A stretch of 41,634 nucleotides of DNA from a virus: the IMG/VR virus record IMGVR_UViG_3300036768_000459, positions 1-41,634 of that record; one strand, 5' to 3'. The first letter of the stretch is position 1. Each line of letters begins with the position of its first letter. The notes beneath the pieces are model-generated. The model saw nothing but the letters and a program-made list of their open reading frames with translations. It did not search any database and was not told where the DNA came from. Below, one piece after another: positions 16,856 to 25,106 of the stretch. Position numbers and translations under genes: made by a program.

Positions 16856-18379
16856 ATGGCGTTTTATCTCAATAACATCTCGTGTATCGATCCAAAATTC
16901 TTACGCGACCAGCAACTCGAAGCGGGGCTACCCGTTCTGGAATGGTGGGGACTTGCTAACCGTTACACGAACGTTTTGGGATTCCAAGGCGGTGGCGGTC
17001 ATCTCCTTCTCACAGAAACGCAACTCGAAGGACTCGATTGGACGGCACGGCACAAACTCAAAATAGAGTGGGAAGGAAAGGGATTTACAATCGAGATACG
17101 CCTAACAGGATTCCCGAAGCGACTTGTACCGGGGGCCGGTGTCTCTCCCTATCTGGTGTCCTTCTGCGATATGCGTGGGGTGGGCCTCGGTCACAATACC
17201 CAATCGATCAACCAACGGGAGCAACCGTATTTTGAGCTTGATAGCGTCAAGACGGTCGAACAAGCCTTGACAACGCTCTGGAATCAATCGGGGGCGGGTT
17301 TTGATTGCCCTGCCCTTGACGCTGCTGTTTCTGGCCTCGAAGCGATGCCCATTCCTGTTGGCGGATCGTGTGCCGATGCAATCGATTACCTTTTGGCCTC
17401 GGTAGGGCGTGCGATCTACTACAACGTCTGGGAAAATCGCCTGCAAATCATTGATACGAACGTCTCACCAACGGATTTTAATACCGATGTTGCCCTATTA
17501 CGGAATCGCTTGTTATTCGACGGCTCCAAGTACTCTCAGGCAGAGATACAGCACGCAAAGCATGTTCGGGTTCTATTCCCAGTTTGGAAGCCTGTACAGG
17601 CTGTTGGTCGTATATCGGATAACGCTGTTTATTGTGTTGATGTGTTGGATCAAGTTCGTTCTGGTAACGATGCAAGTGTGGTTATCGTCGATAGTCTGCC
17701 GTGTCCGGTAGACCAATCGGGGAAAGTTTCAACGACGGCATCGGCTAGCCTGTTGGCACGGGCACAACGGGTAGCGGCGATGTACGCCGATGCTGCAACA
17801 AATCCTTTCGCGTGCAATCTGATTTATTCGGGAATCGTCGAAGTGTCCGATAGGGGCTGCCTCGATGCAATCTCTTATGAGTGTGCGGGTAATGGGGTAC
17901 GGACGCATTTTTTCCGCAAACCCTATCTGAATCAATACGCAAGCTACCACATCGAAAACACCTACGATACAGGCTCTTTGGTAAACGGTGCTTTTCCTGA
18001 CGTGAATTTCGTTCGCGGGAAGGCAAACCTACCGGCTAACTGGCGTGCTGCAAATGCTCGGTCGATCTTCTCGGAATTGATGCAAAGGCCGTTAGAGGAA
18101 CGCTTGTCATTCCTTCCTGTTACTGAACCGACTCGATCTGTCGTAGTGAATCGAACTTCGGCAGGGACAACGACCGTTTCGGGGCTGACGCTTGAACCCT
18201 GCAAAGAAGCCCTCTGGGACAACACCAATACCCGATTCGTGGAGGGGCGGGACTGCTACATCCTCGATGTTTCAGGGGTTACTGCTGCCCCAACGGGTGT
18301 GACTCTGCTCTATGGAGATCTCGACGGGACAAGCCCACCACAGAAACGGGGTGCGATTCTAGGAGATGTCCGAGAATGA
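16856..18379 (+). CDS. Tail hub or baseplate-like protein
   Basis: A 507-aa protein of mixed beta and helix with G-L-D-W-T-A-R-H-K-L-K-I-E-W near residue 58, a duplicate-like beta layout in its first half and C-D-M-R-G-V near 105. Such patterns occur in tail hub proteins of the gp27/gpD type, and the tail fibre gene follows directly with an ATGA overlap. I cannot identify the family surely. No signal peptide or catalytic motif is visible, and the start lacks a clear ribosome binding site. Confidence 0.6.
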   Translation: MAFYLNNISCIDPKFLRDQQLEAGLPVLEWWGLANRYTNVLGFQGGGGHLLLTETQLEGLDWTARHKLKIEWEGKGFTIEIRLTGFPKRLVPGAGVSPYLVSFCDMRGVGLGHNTQSINQREQPYFELDSVKTVEQALTTLWNQSGAGFDCPALDAAVSGLEAMPIPVGGSCADAIDYLLASVGRAIYYNVWENRLQIIDTNVSPTDFNTDVALLRNRLLFDGSKYSQAEIQHAKHVRVLFPVWKPVQAVGRISDNAVYCVDVLDQVRSGNDASVVIVDSLPCPVDQSGKVSTTASASLLARAQRVAAMYADAATNPFACNLIYSGIVEVSDRGCLDAISYECAGNGVRTHFFRKPYLNQYASYHIENTYDTGSLVNGAFPDVNFVRGKANLPANWRAANARSIFSELMQRPLEERLSFLPVTEPTRSVVVNRTSAGTTTVSGLTLEPCKEALWDNTNTRFVEGRDCYILDVSGVTAAPTGVTLLYGDLDGTSPPQKRGAILGDVRE

Positions 18380-19569
18380 ACACGAACGATAAAGCCGTTG
18401 GAACGCTGATAGGTTACTACAACGGTAAGCCCGTGTATGCTGTTAATACGGGTGGATCGATTGTTGATGTAAGCCGAACGGTAAGCGGAAAGGTGAATCT
18501 CCTTGCTCAAGATATGGGTAGGGGAATTAAGAATTTTGATGAAGCTATCACGGTTGAAACGACCCCATCGGGGCGAAAGGTTAAGATAGCCTACGGTTCT
18601 GGCAACTTAAATTTTACTGATACAGACACCGGCGGTGCGATCCTCGCAACGATCCTATCGACACTGTTTCAGACTGAATCATTTTCGCTGCAAAACAACA
18701 ATGCACTTGTTTTGCCTTTGTCGATCAACCCTGTAATCTTGCAGGCGTATTTAGTTTCTGATGTCCTTTCGTCGGGATTGAGCGGTCTACGGATTCTCGA
18801 TAATGCGGGTAATGCGATTGGTGGCTATGCCTATGGAGATGGCGGGGCCGTTATTACCCCGATGGATTTCGCGGGGTTCGGCTCCAACACAAAAACCCTG
18901 TTTGGTATTGCGGGCAAGATTCAATCCGTTGATGGGTTTATTGTGGGTGATGGTGGCTCTGCCCTCAATGGTGATTCTGGAACCGATGCACTTGGGAACG
19001 TATTTCAGGGCGGAATATGCACAACGGTAGGCAGTGGTTCTGGTGGTGGCCCTCCAACTGGCCCTGCGGGTGGCGATCTCACCGGAACCTATCCCAACCC
19101 ATCGATCGCCAATAACGCGGTCACATACAGCAAAATGCAAAATGTGACCGGCGAGCGATTACTGGGGAACCCGAACCCAACAACTGGGGCAGTCACAGAA
19201 ATCCCACTAGGCGCTGGTCTAGCATTTATGGGCGGTGCATTAGTGGCAACCGGTGGCCCGCCTCCGCCTCCGCCTCCGCCTGTACCGCCTCAGAATTTGA
19301 CGCAACGATGGATCAATTTCTCGACTAATGGGAACGGGCTGCCACCGACTATACAATCCACTAACGGATGCGGCTTGGAATTCCTAGGGCCGTTGACCTA
19401 TCGCGTTACCTATGTTGCGACTCAAGGTCCGCCAGCGGTGTTTATTACGCCGACATTTCTCGCTCGTGCGAATATCACGATCATAGGTCTAACGTTTGTA
19501 GAATTTAATATTCTTTTGAATATGCCCGGCGATCAGCCGGCTGTTTCCGTCCTCATTTTAGGGTTTTAG
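18376..19569 (+). CDS. Tail fibre protein
   Basis: A 397-aa protein. After ~215 residues of Gly/Ser-rich beta structure comes the classic fibre module G-G-D-L-T-G-T-Y-P-N-P-S-I followed by N-A-V-T-Y-S-K-M-Q-N-V and L-L-G-N, found in many phage and prophage tail fibres. A stretch of eight prolines with V-P-P (near residue 300) forms a hinge before a C-terminal beta domain of ~95 residues that is probably the receptor-binding tip. Its start overlaps the preceding gene (ATGA). It ends the structural block. Confidence 0.82.
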   Translation: MNTNDKAVGTLIGYYNGKPVYAVNTGGSIVDVSRTVSGKVNLLAQDMGRGIKNFDEAITVETTPSGRKVKIAYGSGNLNFTDTDTGGAILATILSTLFQTESFSLQNNNALVLPLSINPVILQAYLVSDVLSSGLSGLRILDNAGNAIGGYAYGDGGAVITPMDFAGFGSNTKTLFGIAGKIQSVDGFIVGDGGSALNGDSGTDALGNVFQGGICTTVGSGSGGGPPTGPAGGDLTGTYPNPSIANNAVTYSKMQNVTGERLLGNPNPTTGAVTEIPLGAGLAFMGGALVATGGPPPPPPPPVPPQNLTQRWINFSTNGNGLPPTIQSTNGCGLEFLGPLTYRVTYVATQGPPAVFITPTFLARANITIIGLTFVEFNILLNMPGDQPAVSVLILGF

Positions 19570-19750
19570 TACCGATTGACATTATCGAGGCTATGGGCTG
19601 GTGAAAAAGCAAACCCTCAAAGACTGTTGGGAATGGCTCTTTCTTCTTTCTTCTCTTCTTTTGTGCGGGTTTTTGCTCAGGTTGTCGGCACTAAACGGCA
19701 TTAGTTATTTGGGTGAATCAGTGACCTAGCAACGGGTTTATTCTCAGGTC
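19570..19750. other. Intergenic gap before the secreted-protein block
   Basis: This gap holds a pyrimidine-rich tract (19637-19662, mostly TTC repeats), GTGACCTA at 19721-19728 and GGTTTATTCTCAGGTCATG at 19735-19753, which resembles the bases before the methyltransferase start (731-748). No terminator hairpin is visible. A TTGACA at 19573-19580 lacks a matching -10 box. Confidence 0.4.
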
Positions 19751-20515
19751 ATGCGATCCGCTATCCTGCTATTGCTGCTGGTTTGTCCGTGCGTAGTGCA
19801 CGGACAAAAGCCTATTCCCGCTCTCAAGGAGTTTGACGGCGACGGAAAGCCTACGATTATCTTCGCGAAGATCACGGCGAAGCCGGGCGAGTTAATCCCG
19901 ATCAAAGCCCAAACCGATGGGCGTATTGTCGAATGGAAAGCCGTCACGCCGGGTATCTCGCTGATTCCGGGAGACTTCCTCAAAGATACCAGGGTGACTA
20001 TCGCGCTGGCCTTGAAGCCGGGGACGTACACGATTCACGCTGTCACTGCAAAAGGGGATGTGCCCTCTGCAATTACCGAAGTTCTCGTAGTCGTTGGCGA
20101 TGGGCCTGAACCTGACCCGAAACCACCTACCCCACCCGTACCACCTGACGATAATTCTCTCGGTGGCCAGATCAAGAAGTTGTATCAAGCCGACACAACC
20201 GAAGGGAAAGCAGAAACCCTCAAAAAGTTGAACGGGTTTTACAAGGCGGTTTTAGGGCATCTCAAAAACCCCTCTGTGAAGACTGTCGAGGATTTTAAGG
20301 CCGATTTTGAAGCGGCTGCAATCGAGATTCTAAGCGAACTCGACGAAACCAGTCTAATAGAGATTCGTCGGTTGATTTCGTTGAAACTGCTCGATGTGTT
20401 AGGCAAAGACCTTACTCAGAATCTTGACCCTGACATTAGGCCGAAAGCTACCAAGCTCCTCACAGAAATAACAACCGCTCTGTCTGCAATCGAAGCAACA
20501 AACAAAAAGAGGTAA
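19751..20515 (+). CDS. Secreted protein with signal peptide and Pro-rich linker
   Basis: A 254-aa protein. Residues 1-19 are a standard signal peptide (M-R-S-A-I-L-L-L-L-L-V-C-P-C-V-V-H-G-Q). Then comes a beta domain of about 100 residues (K-P-G-E-L-I-P-I-K-A and R-V-T-I-A-L-A-L-K-P-G-T-Y-T-I-H-A-V-T), like Ig-type domains, a proline-rich linker near residue 125, and a helical C-terminal half. It starts a run of genes for exported proteins and lies two bases before the papain-like protease, so they probably act together at the cell envelope. I do not know its function. Confidence 0.72.
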   Translation: MRSAILLLLLVCPCVVHGQKPIPALKEFDGDGKPTIIFAKITAKPGELIPIKAQTDGRIVEWKAVTPGISLIPGDFLKDTRVTIALALKPGTYTIHAVTAKGDVPSAITEVLVVVGDGPEPDPKPPTPPVPPDDNSLGGQIKKLYQADTTEGKAETLKKLNGFYKAVLGHLKNPSVKTVEDFKADFEAAAIEILSELDETSLIEIRRLISLKLLDVLGKDLTQNLDPDIRPKATKLLTEITTALSAIEATNKKR

Positions 20516-20517
20516 CA

Positions 20518-21813
20518 ATGGATTTCACCAAGTTCAAAGAAAAGTTAGTCAAATGGTTGGGCGATATTTTCGCACTCAATGCGCCACGATATACGGTGTA
20601 TGCAATCGGTCTTTTGACGGTGGTTCTCGCGAACTGTCGCAAGGCTCCCGACGAAAAGCCCGATCCGCTACCAATTCCACCTACCCCGATCATTCCCGAT
20701 TTCCCTGACGGTTGGTTCCCGCCAACACCGGAGGACAAGCAATCGGCTGCCAACTGTCTCGCGGTGGCTCGTTTCGCGGATACCGAAGCTAACCAATTTG
20801 AGATCATCGGCGATGGTGAGGATGCCCCTGTTTGGCGATTAGCCACCAAAGGGCGGAAAATGGTAGGGCGTGGGCCTATCCCTACCTACGATCAGGGGCA
20901 AATAGGCTCGTGTGTTGGTTGTGGTTGGGCTGCTACGATCTCGGTTGCAATCGCTGCACAAATCGCCATCGGCAAGGCTCGTAACCAAGACGCTCCGACG
21001 ATCTCGCCCGAAGTGATTTACGCTACCAGTCGGGTAGACATCGGGAAGAATCGGGTAAGAGGTTCAGACGGATCGGTCGGGGCATGGGCTGCCGAAGCTA
21101 CAGCGAAGATCGGCGTATTGGCTCAAACAAAATACGGTCAACACGACCTCACGACTTACTCTGTCCCTCGATGCAAACAATGGGGAGATAACGGCATCCC
21201 TGCCGAGTTGAAAGAGCAAGCCAAAGCAAACCTAGCCAAAAACGTGACGAAGATTTCATCGGGCGATGAAGCCCGTAAAGCCCTCGCACAGGGTTACGCG
21301 ATCGCAGTCTGTTCTAATCAAGGTTTCGGCTCCTATGGGCAGGGCGGTGCGGTTCGAGACAAAGACGGGTTTCTTGCTGCTCGCGGGAATTGGAACCACT
21401 GTATGAGTATTATCGGCTACCGTGCGGATCGACCGGGTTTTCTCATCCTCAATTCGTGGGGCGAGGGTTGGGTAACAGGGCCGAAAGGGAAGTTCGACGA
21501 CATCCCCGAAGGATCATTCTGGGCTGAGTTTGCGGTCGTTGATCGGATGCTCAAACAGGATGATTCCTATTGCGTTTCGGGTACAACTGGTTTCCCGAAG
21601 CGACGAATCCCGCGTGATGATTGGTTTGTGAATAATGACCAAAAACCGGTTGATAATTTGGCATTCCAGGGGAATCGAAGTGAAAAGAATGTTGTTGCTA
21701 TTAATCGTGATTTCGTCGGGGTGTACATACAAAAGAACGTACAACTATCACACGTTGCCTATTATCGACGAGAGACCTACGACACTCGATTCTCCACCGA
21801 AACCGTTGCCTAA
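20518..21813 (+). CDS. Membrane-anchored papain-like cysteine protease (C1A)
   Basis: A 431-aa protein. A hydrophobic segment at residues ~25-39 ending L-A-N-C may be a membrane anchor (the lipobox is poor). A Pro-rich linker leads to a papain-fold domain: Gln126 and Cys132 in Y-D-Q-G-Q-I-G-S-C, His294 in N-W-N-H-C, Asn312 in L-N-S-W-G-E-G-W. All four catalytic positions are present, so it should be active. The last ~45 residues overlap another frame encoding a lipoprotein (21680-21862) and look unlike the rest, so the original C-terminus may have been shorter. Papain-like enzymes are rare in phages but common in planctomycetes. Lysis or processing of surface protein is a fair guess. Confidence 0.85.
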   Translation: MDFTKFKEKLVKWLGDIFALNAPRYTVYAIGLLTVVLANCRKAPDEKPDPLPIPPTPIIPDFPDGWFPPTPEDKQSAANCLAVARFADTEANQFEIIGDGEDAPVWRLATKGRKMVGRGPIPTYDQGQIGSCVGCGWAATISVAIAAQIAIGKARNQDAPTISPEVIYATSRVDIGKNRVRGSDGSVGAWAAEATAKIGVLAQTKYGQHDLTTYSVPRCKQWGDNGIPAELKEQAKANLAKNVTKISSGDEARKALAQGYAIAVCSNQGFGSYGQGGAVRDKDGFLAARGNWNHCMSIIGYRADRPGFLILNSWGEGWVTGPKGKFDDIPEGSFWAEFAVVDRMLKQDDSYCVSGTTGFPKRRIPRDDWFVNNDQKPVDNLAFQGNRSEKNVVAINRDFVGVYIQKNVQLSHVAYYRRETYDTRFSTETVA

Positions 21814-21862
21814 TTTGGATCGTGAACCACCGACGCCCGTTGGGCCAATCGAAGCAAAATAG
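21680..21862 (+). CDS. Small lipoprotein overlapping the protease gene
   Basis: A 60-aa protein starting at GTG 21680 (or ATG 21689) with a good AGGGGAA site 6 bases upstream. Residues ~4-14 are a lipoprotein signal (L-L-L-L-I-V-I-S-S-G-C); the mature part is Pro-rich. It overlaps the last 134 bases of the protease gene in another frame. Short Pro-rich outer-membrane lipoproteins nested in another gene are the design of Rz1 spanins, but its partner here is not a spanin, so that role is only a possibility. Confidence 0.68.
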   Translation: MKRMLLLLIVISSGCTYKRTYNYHTLPIIDERPTTLDSPPKPLPNLDREPPTPVGPIEAK

Positions 21863-21872
21863 GTGTACTACC

Positions 21873-22436
21873 ATGAGGGATTTTTGTAAGTGCTGTTGGA
21901 TCGTTGCGTTAGTGATCGCAATCTCAATGATCGTGACCGGCTGGTTCTCGAAAGCCTACGGTGATGACGAAGAGACACGGGCAAAGGCTGCCCTCTCGCT
22001 CGCTGCGAAGTCACGGGAAAGAGAGCACGCAAAATACCTTCAAGCTGTCGCAAAAAACCCTTGTCGAACTGACTGGAACGAAGCCGAGAAGGAAGCCATC
22101 ACAACGGGCAAAGCGGTTGTTATCTGGGTGGGGATGAAGTGCTGTGATAACAAAGAATTGCGTCTGGCTCTGCCCGATGCGATCCACGTTCACCTCGACA
22201 CGATGAACGGCAACAGCAAAGCCCGTGTTGTGTTGGCTCACCCTGCCAAAACCGATAACGCTCTGTTGATTGTGGAGAAAGAGAAGATCAACACGACGAC
22301 AGGGGAGAGATTCAAGGCTGCTTACGAACGCTCGCAAGCTAAACCCGTTCCGATTCCGGCTCCGATTGTGCCGACCAGTAACCCGTGGCGTGTTGCTCTG
22401 CCTATGCCAGTGTTGGCTCCGAACTGCTCTACCTGA
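21873..22436 (+). CDS. Membrane or exported protein with Cys-rich middle
   Basis: A 187-aa protein whose residues ~8-25 form a transmembrane or uncleaved signal segment (I-V-A-L-V-I-A-I-S-M-I-V). A helical charged stretch follows, then V-V-I-W-V-G-M-K-C-C-D-N, which resembles a thioredoxin-like strand and active-site loop without the CxxC. I chose ATG 21873 because it places the hydrophobic segment at the N-terminus; GTG 21822 would extend it by 17 residues into the lipoprotein gene. Function unknown; it is part of the envelope block. Confidence 0.65.
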   Translation: MRDFCKCCWIVALVIAISMIVTGWFSKAYGDDEETRAKAALSLAAKSREREHAKYLQAVAKNPCRTDWNEAEKEAITTGKAVVIWVGMKCCDNKELRLALPDAIHVHLDTMNGNSKARVVLAHPAKTDNALLIVEKEKINTTTGERFKAAYERSQAKPVPIPAPIVPTSNPWRVALPMPVLAPNCST

Positions 22437-22447
22437 CGTTAATTTAA

Positions 22448-22638
22448 CCCCTTCTTCGGTCTGAGCCGTGCATTCTCGCAGGTTGTCCGGTTGGTGGCGT
22501 GGTTCTCGATCCTTTCGCGGGCAGTGGGACGACGTTGGCAGTGGCAAAGGAACACGGTCGGAACTGGTTCGGGATCGAGTTAAACGAAAGCTATATCACT
22601 CTGGCACAAGAAAGAATAAACAAATGCGTACCCGTCTA
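22448..22638 (+). pseudogene. Remnant of a DNA methyltransferase C-terminus
   Basis: Read in the frame of base 22448, this stretch encodes about 63 residues that include E-P-C-I-L-A-G-C-P, V-L-D-P-F-A-G-S-G-T-T (SAM motif I of beta-class methyltransferases) and N-W-F-G-I-E-L-N, ending in a stop at 22638. An in-frame stop at 22445 lies upstream, and the catalytic DPPY half is absent. It is not a copy of the 746 gene, as the sequences differ. It is a fragment left by recombination; its end overlaps the start of the subtilase. Confidence 0.85.
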
Positions 22639-23475
22639 ACCTTAACCCCTCTCGATGACCGGATTACCCCCTCTACTGTTGCCGTTCTCGACACTGGCAT
22701 CAATTTCAACCATTCAGGGTTTGCGGGTCGAATCTTCCAGAACGTGCGAGAACTGCCCGACGGCAAAGACAACGACGGAAACGGCCTTGTAGACGATCTT
22801 CGCGGGTGGGATTTCGCCAACGGTGACAATAACCCCCAAGATGAAAACGGGCACGGAACCAACGTTTCTGGGTTAGCAATCGGGGCCGGTGCAAAGGTGT
22901 TGCCTATTCAGGTGTTAGACCGTAACGCATTGGGGCGGATGGACTCGATTATCAGAGGGATACGCTACGCCGTTGACATGGGGGCTAATGTGCTTAACCT
23001 CTCTTTCGGGGGAGTATTCACCCCTTCTACGGCACTCTGGCAGGCGATGCAATACACCCAACAGAAAGGGGTTTTGGTTGTGGTTGCTGCGGGAAACTCT
23101 CGAATCAACATCGACCAAGCCAATTACTACCCGGCTGCATTCTCGCGGTATTTCCCCAATGTGATAACCGTTGCAGGGTTGGACGGTGCGGGACTCTGGG
23201 GTAACTCGAACTATGGGAACTCGGTTTCTATCGCTGCCCCTGCCAAGTCGGTGCGATCCTTCGGGTTGACCTCGTACGACTCGACCTATTCAGGGACTTC
23301 ACAAGCTGCTCCTCAAGTGGCTGCGGTTCTCGCGGGAATCTGGGCCAAGAAGCCCTTTTGGACATGGCACCAGGTCAAAACTCAGTTGTTGGGATCGGCA
23401 GACACTCAAACGCGATTGATGGGTCTTGTAGCTGGCGGGAAAGTGCTTAATTTTGCAAGGGCGTTACGGGTTTAG
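22624..23475 (+). CDS. Subtilisin-like serine protease (S8)
   Basis: A 283-aa subtilase with a complete catalytic set: Asp23 (V-L-D-T-G-I), His77 (G-H-G-T-N-V-S-G), oxyanion Asn158 (A-A-G-N-S) and Ser226 (S-G-T-S-Q-A-A-P). D-N-D-G-N-G-L-V-D-D near residue 50 is a calcium-binding-type loop typical of secreted subtilases. The N-terminus L-T-P-L-D-D-R-I-T-P-S resembles the LExLEDRxxPS motif of Gemmata-group secreted proteins. There is no classic signal peptide or long pro-domain. The start at 22624 lies inside the methyltransferase remnant, so the gene was probably acquired at this spot with a host-like N-terminus. It may attack the host envelope. Confidence 0.9.
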   Translation: MRTRLTLTPLDDRITPSTVAVLDTGINFNHSGFAGRIFQNVRELPDGKDNDGNGLVDDLRGWDFANGDNNPQDENGHGTNVSGLAIGAGAKVLPIQVLDRNALGRMDSIIRGIRYAVDMGANVLNLSFGGVFTPSTALWQAMQYTQQKGVLVVVAAGNSRINIDQANYYPAAFSRYFPNVITVAGLDGAGLWGNSNYGNSVSIAAPAKSVRSFGLTSYDSTYSGTSQAAPQVAAVLAGIWAKKPFWTWHQVKTQLLGSADTQTRLMGLVAGGKVLNFARALRV

Positions 23476-23792
23476 GTTTCGCCCTTCGCCCGTTGATGGG
23501 CAAACAACGCGTCGAGAAGGTGTAGGTAATTGATCGGGTCTCCAATCACCTCGTCGCAGACTTCCTGCGAGGGTATTTCACCCGATTGGATAATATCCAC
23601 CAGTCGGACAAAATGTTTAATCACAAAGCCAAGTAACGCCTGTTGCGGTGTGCATTTCAACATTTCCGCAGCACGAAAGAAATTGTGCAAACGGTCATCG
23701 TTCCGCATGTAGGCTTTGGCTTTCTCGCCGAGAACGTGCTTCGTTTGCTCCAATCGACGATTCAACACAATTTGAAAATCTGCATCCTTCAT
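23472..23792 (-). CDS. Small helical protein, nucleotide-modification-associated type
   Basis: A 106-aa all-helical protein on the minus strand, overlapping the subtilase end by 4 bases. It carries the spaced pattern R-N-D-D-R-L-H-N-F-F-R-A-A-E-M-L then K-H-F-V-R-L-V-D-I and D-P-I-N-Y-L-H-L-L, seen in small phage proteins related to MazG-like or nucleotide-modification-associated families. Enzyme activity is not proven for these. Its promoter probably lies in the gap 23793-23863. Confidence 0.68.
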   Translation of the reverse strand: MKDADFQIVLNRRLEQTKHVLGEKAKAYMRNDDRLHNFFRAAEMLKCTPQQALLGFVIKHFVRLVDIIQSGEIPSQEVCDEVIGDPINYLHLLDALFAHQRAKGET

Positions 23793-23863
23793 TTTTTTGC
23801 CCCTCCTTTGGGTGTGACCAATTTCTACCGCGAAAATATGGTCATCTCACTGAGGGGCCAAGC

Positions 23864-24277
23864 ATGGCAGAAACTAACGGCAAAATGACGATCTGGCGGG
23901 ACTCGGTTGCTACCGATATTGGATTCCCCTGCTATCTCGCCACCCTGCTTAATCGCATCGACGATGAAAAAGGTGGTAACTGGCCTTTCTCGAAGCCCTT
24001 CCGCTTGCGTTGGTTCCTGATTCCTGCGGTTAAATCGATGTTGCACACGAATTTCCCAGACTGGATTCAGTTTGTGCGTAATGGGTTTGGGGATGATAAA
24101 TTCACACTGAATCATTTGGTGGCGTTGGTGTTCGATTGGCTCGAACAAAATAAACATCTTTTACCCCTGAAAGGGTTGCTCTTGCCCATGCTCAGGGATT
24201 TAGCCCTTCAATTTTGCAACTCGGTTACTGTTCCTGAATCTCTTACCCGATGGGTAAATACGCACAAGCCGAATTAA
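23864..24277 (+). CDS. Hypothetical protein
   Basis: A 137-aa protein rich in Trp, Phe and Leu, starting at ATG 23864 with a TGAGGGG site 6-8 bases upstream. It has no signal peptide and no motif that I know. It diverges from the minus-strand gene at 23792. The upstream extension of this frame overlaps that gene antisense and is rejected. Confidence 0.6.
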   Translation: MAETNGKMTIWRDSVATDIGFPCYLATLLNRIDDEKGGNWPFSKPFRLRWFLIPAVKSMLHTNFPDWIQFVRNGFGDDKFTLNHLVALVFDWLEQNKHLLPLKGLLLPMLRDLALQFCNSVTVPESLTRWVNTHKPN

Positions 24278-24290
24278 GCACAAAAAAATA

Positions 24291-24321
24291 GCCGTCTAAG
24301 GTCTGGTACACCTTAGACGGC
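24291..24321 (-). terminator. Terminator acting on minus-strand transcription
   Basis: A perfect 12-bp stem (GCCGTCTAAGGT 24291-24302 with 24310-24321). The A-rich run at 24282-24290 becomes a T-run on the minus strand, so it stops leftward transcripts. Little T follows on the plus side. Confidence 0.75.
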
Positions 24322-24383
24322 TGGACAGCGAGAGACAAAAATCGGCTGACAAATGAATAATACTTGGTTATTAGGATTTTGTC

Positions 24384-25106
24384 ATGCCGATTTTTGAATG
24401 CACTCAGCCGAAAATCGAAAATAATTCACAAAAATCTAAACGTCTCCGAAAATGCGTGCATTGTGGAGAGCGTCACCCTATTGAACGCACCTATCGATTA
24501 TGCAAATTCTGTTTTTTACGGACGAAAAAACGAATAAATCTTTACGAAGAATACATTTTGGCGGATCGGCCTGTCCCGCGGAAAGCTACGACCGCATCGC
24601 CCGGCCGAGAGGAAAAGATCCGGGTAATGATCCAACGGCTACGCCGTGGCGAAGCTCTGCACCACCCAGACGATAAACGAGACCAAGAAGGGGAATCAAG
24701 CCCCTTACCCGCGATGCTTGAACGGGCCGAACCTGTTTTGCGCGCAGCCAATCAAACAGGGGTCGAACGATTCGGGCAATACTACAGGGTGAGACCATTT
24801 TACAACGGCAAAAAACGAGATCAAGGGATTATCACGAAGGACGAAAAAGAAGCGGTAGCCGTTGCCGAGGCGTTCTGGCGTCGGACGTTCGGATTATTCG
24901 CCGACCATGCCGACCAAATGAAGGAAATTGACAAGACCGACCGGCAAATTAAACGACGCCGACAGCGATTGAAGAAAAAAGAACGGTTGCAGAAAAAGAA
25001 AATGCTTGCACAAATGCCAGAGCGTACGATATTCTCGGCTCTCGATGCCGAAGAAAGGGCAGTCGAAACAATCACACAAGGAACATTATTCTATGAACCC
25101 CTATAA
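24384..25106 (+). CDS. Zinc-ribbon protein with possible DNA-binding segment and coiled coil
   Basis: A 240-aa basic protein. Residues ~24-43 contain C-V-H-C and C-K-F-C, a four-cysteine zinc ribbon. The middle (Y-Y-R-V-R-P-F-Y-N-G-K-K followed by K-D-E-K-E-A-V-A-V-A-E) resembles the three-stranded AP2/integrase-arm DNA-binding fold, and residues ~185-215 are a strongly charged coiled coil. A DNA-associated role is likely. The gene overlaps the PAPS-reductase-like gene by 14 bases, so the two are probably co-translated. Confidence 0.68.
   Translation: MPIFECTQPKIENNSQKSKRLRKCVHCGERHPIERTYRLCKFCFLRTKKRINLYEEYILADRPVPRKATTASPGREEKIRVMIQRLRRGEALHHPDDKRDQEGESSPLPAMLERAEPVLRAANQTGVERFGQYYRVRPFYNGKKRDQGIITKDEKEAVAVAEAFWRRTFGLFADHADQMKEIDKTDRQIKRRRQRLKKKERLQKKKMLAQMPERTIFSALDAEERAVETITQGTLFYEPL

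Noticed and set aside
22468-22623. N-terminal extension of the subtilase
   Set aside because: These codons are the methyltransferase remnant read in the wrong frame; the planctomycete-type motif begins right at ATG 22624.
23648-23863. N-terminal extension of the 23864 gene
   Set aside because: It would run antisense through the minus-strand gene at 23472-23792; ATG 23864 has a good ribosome binding site.
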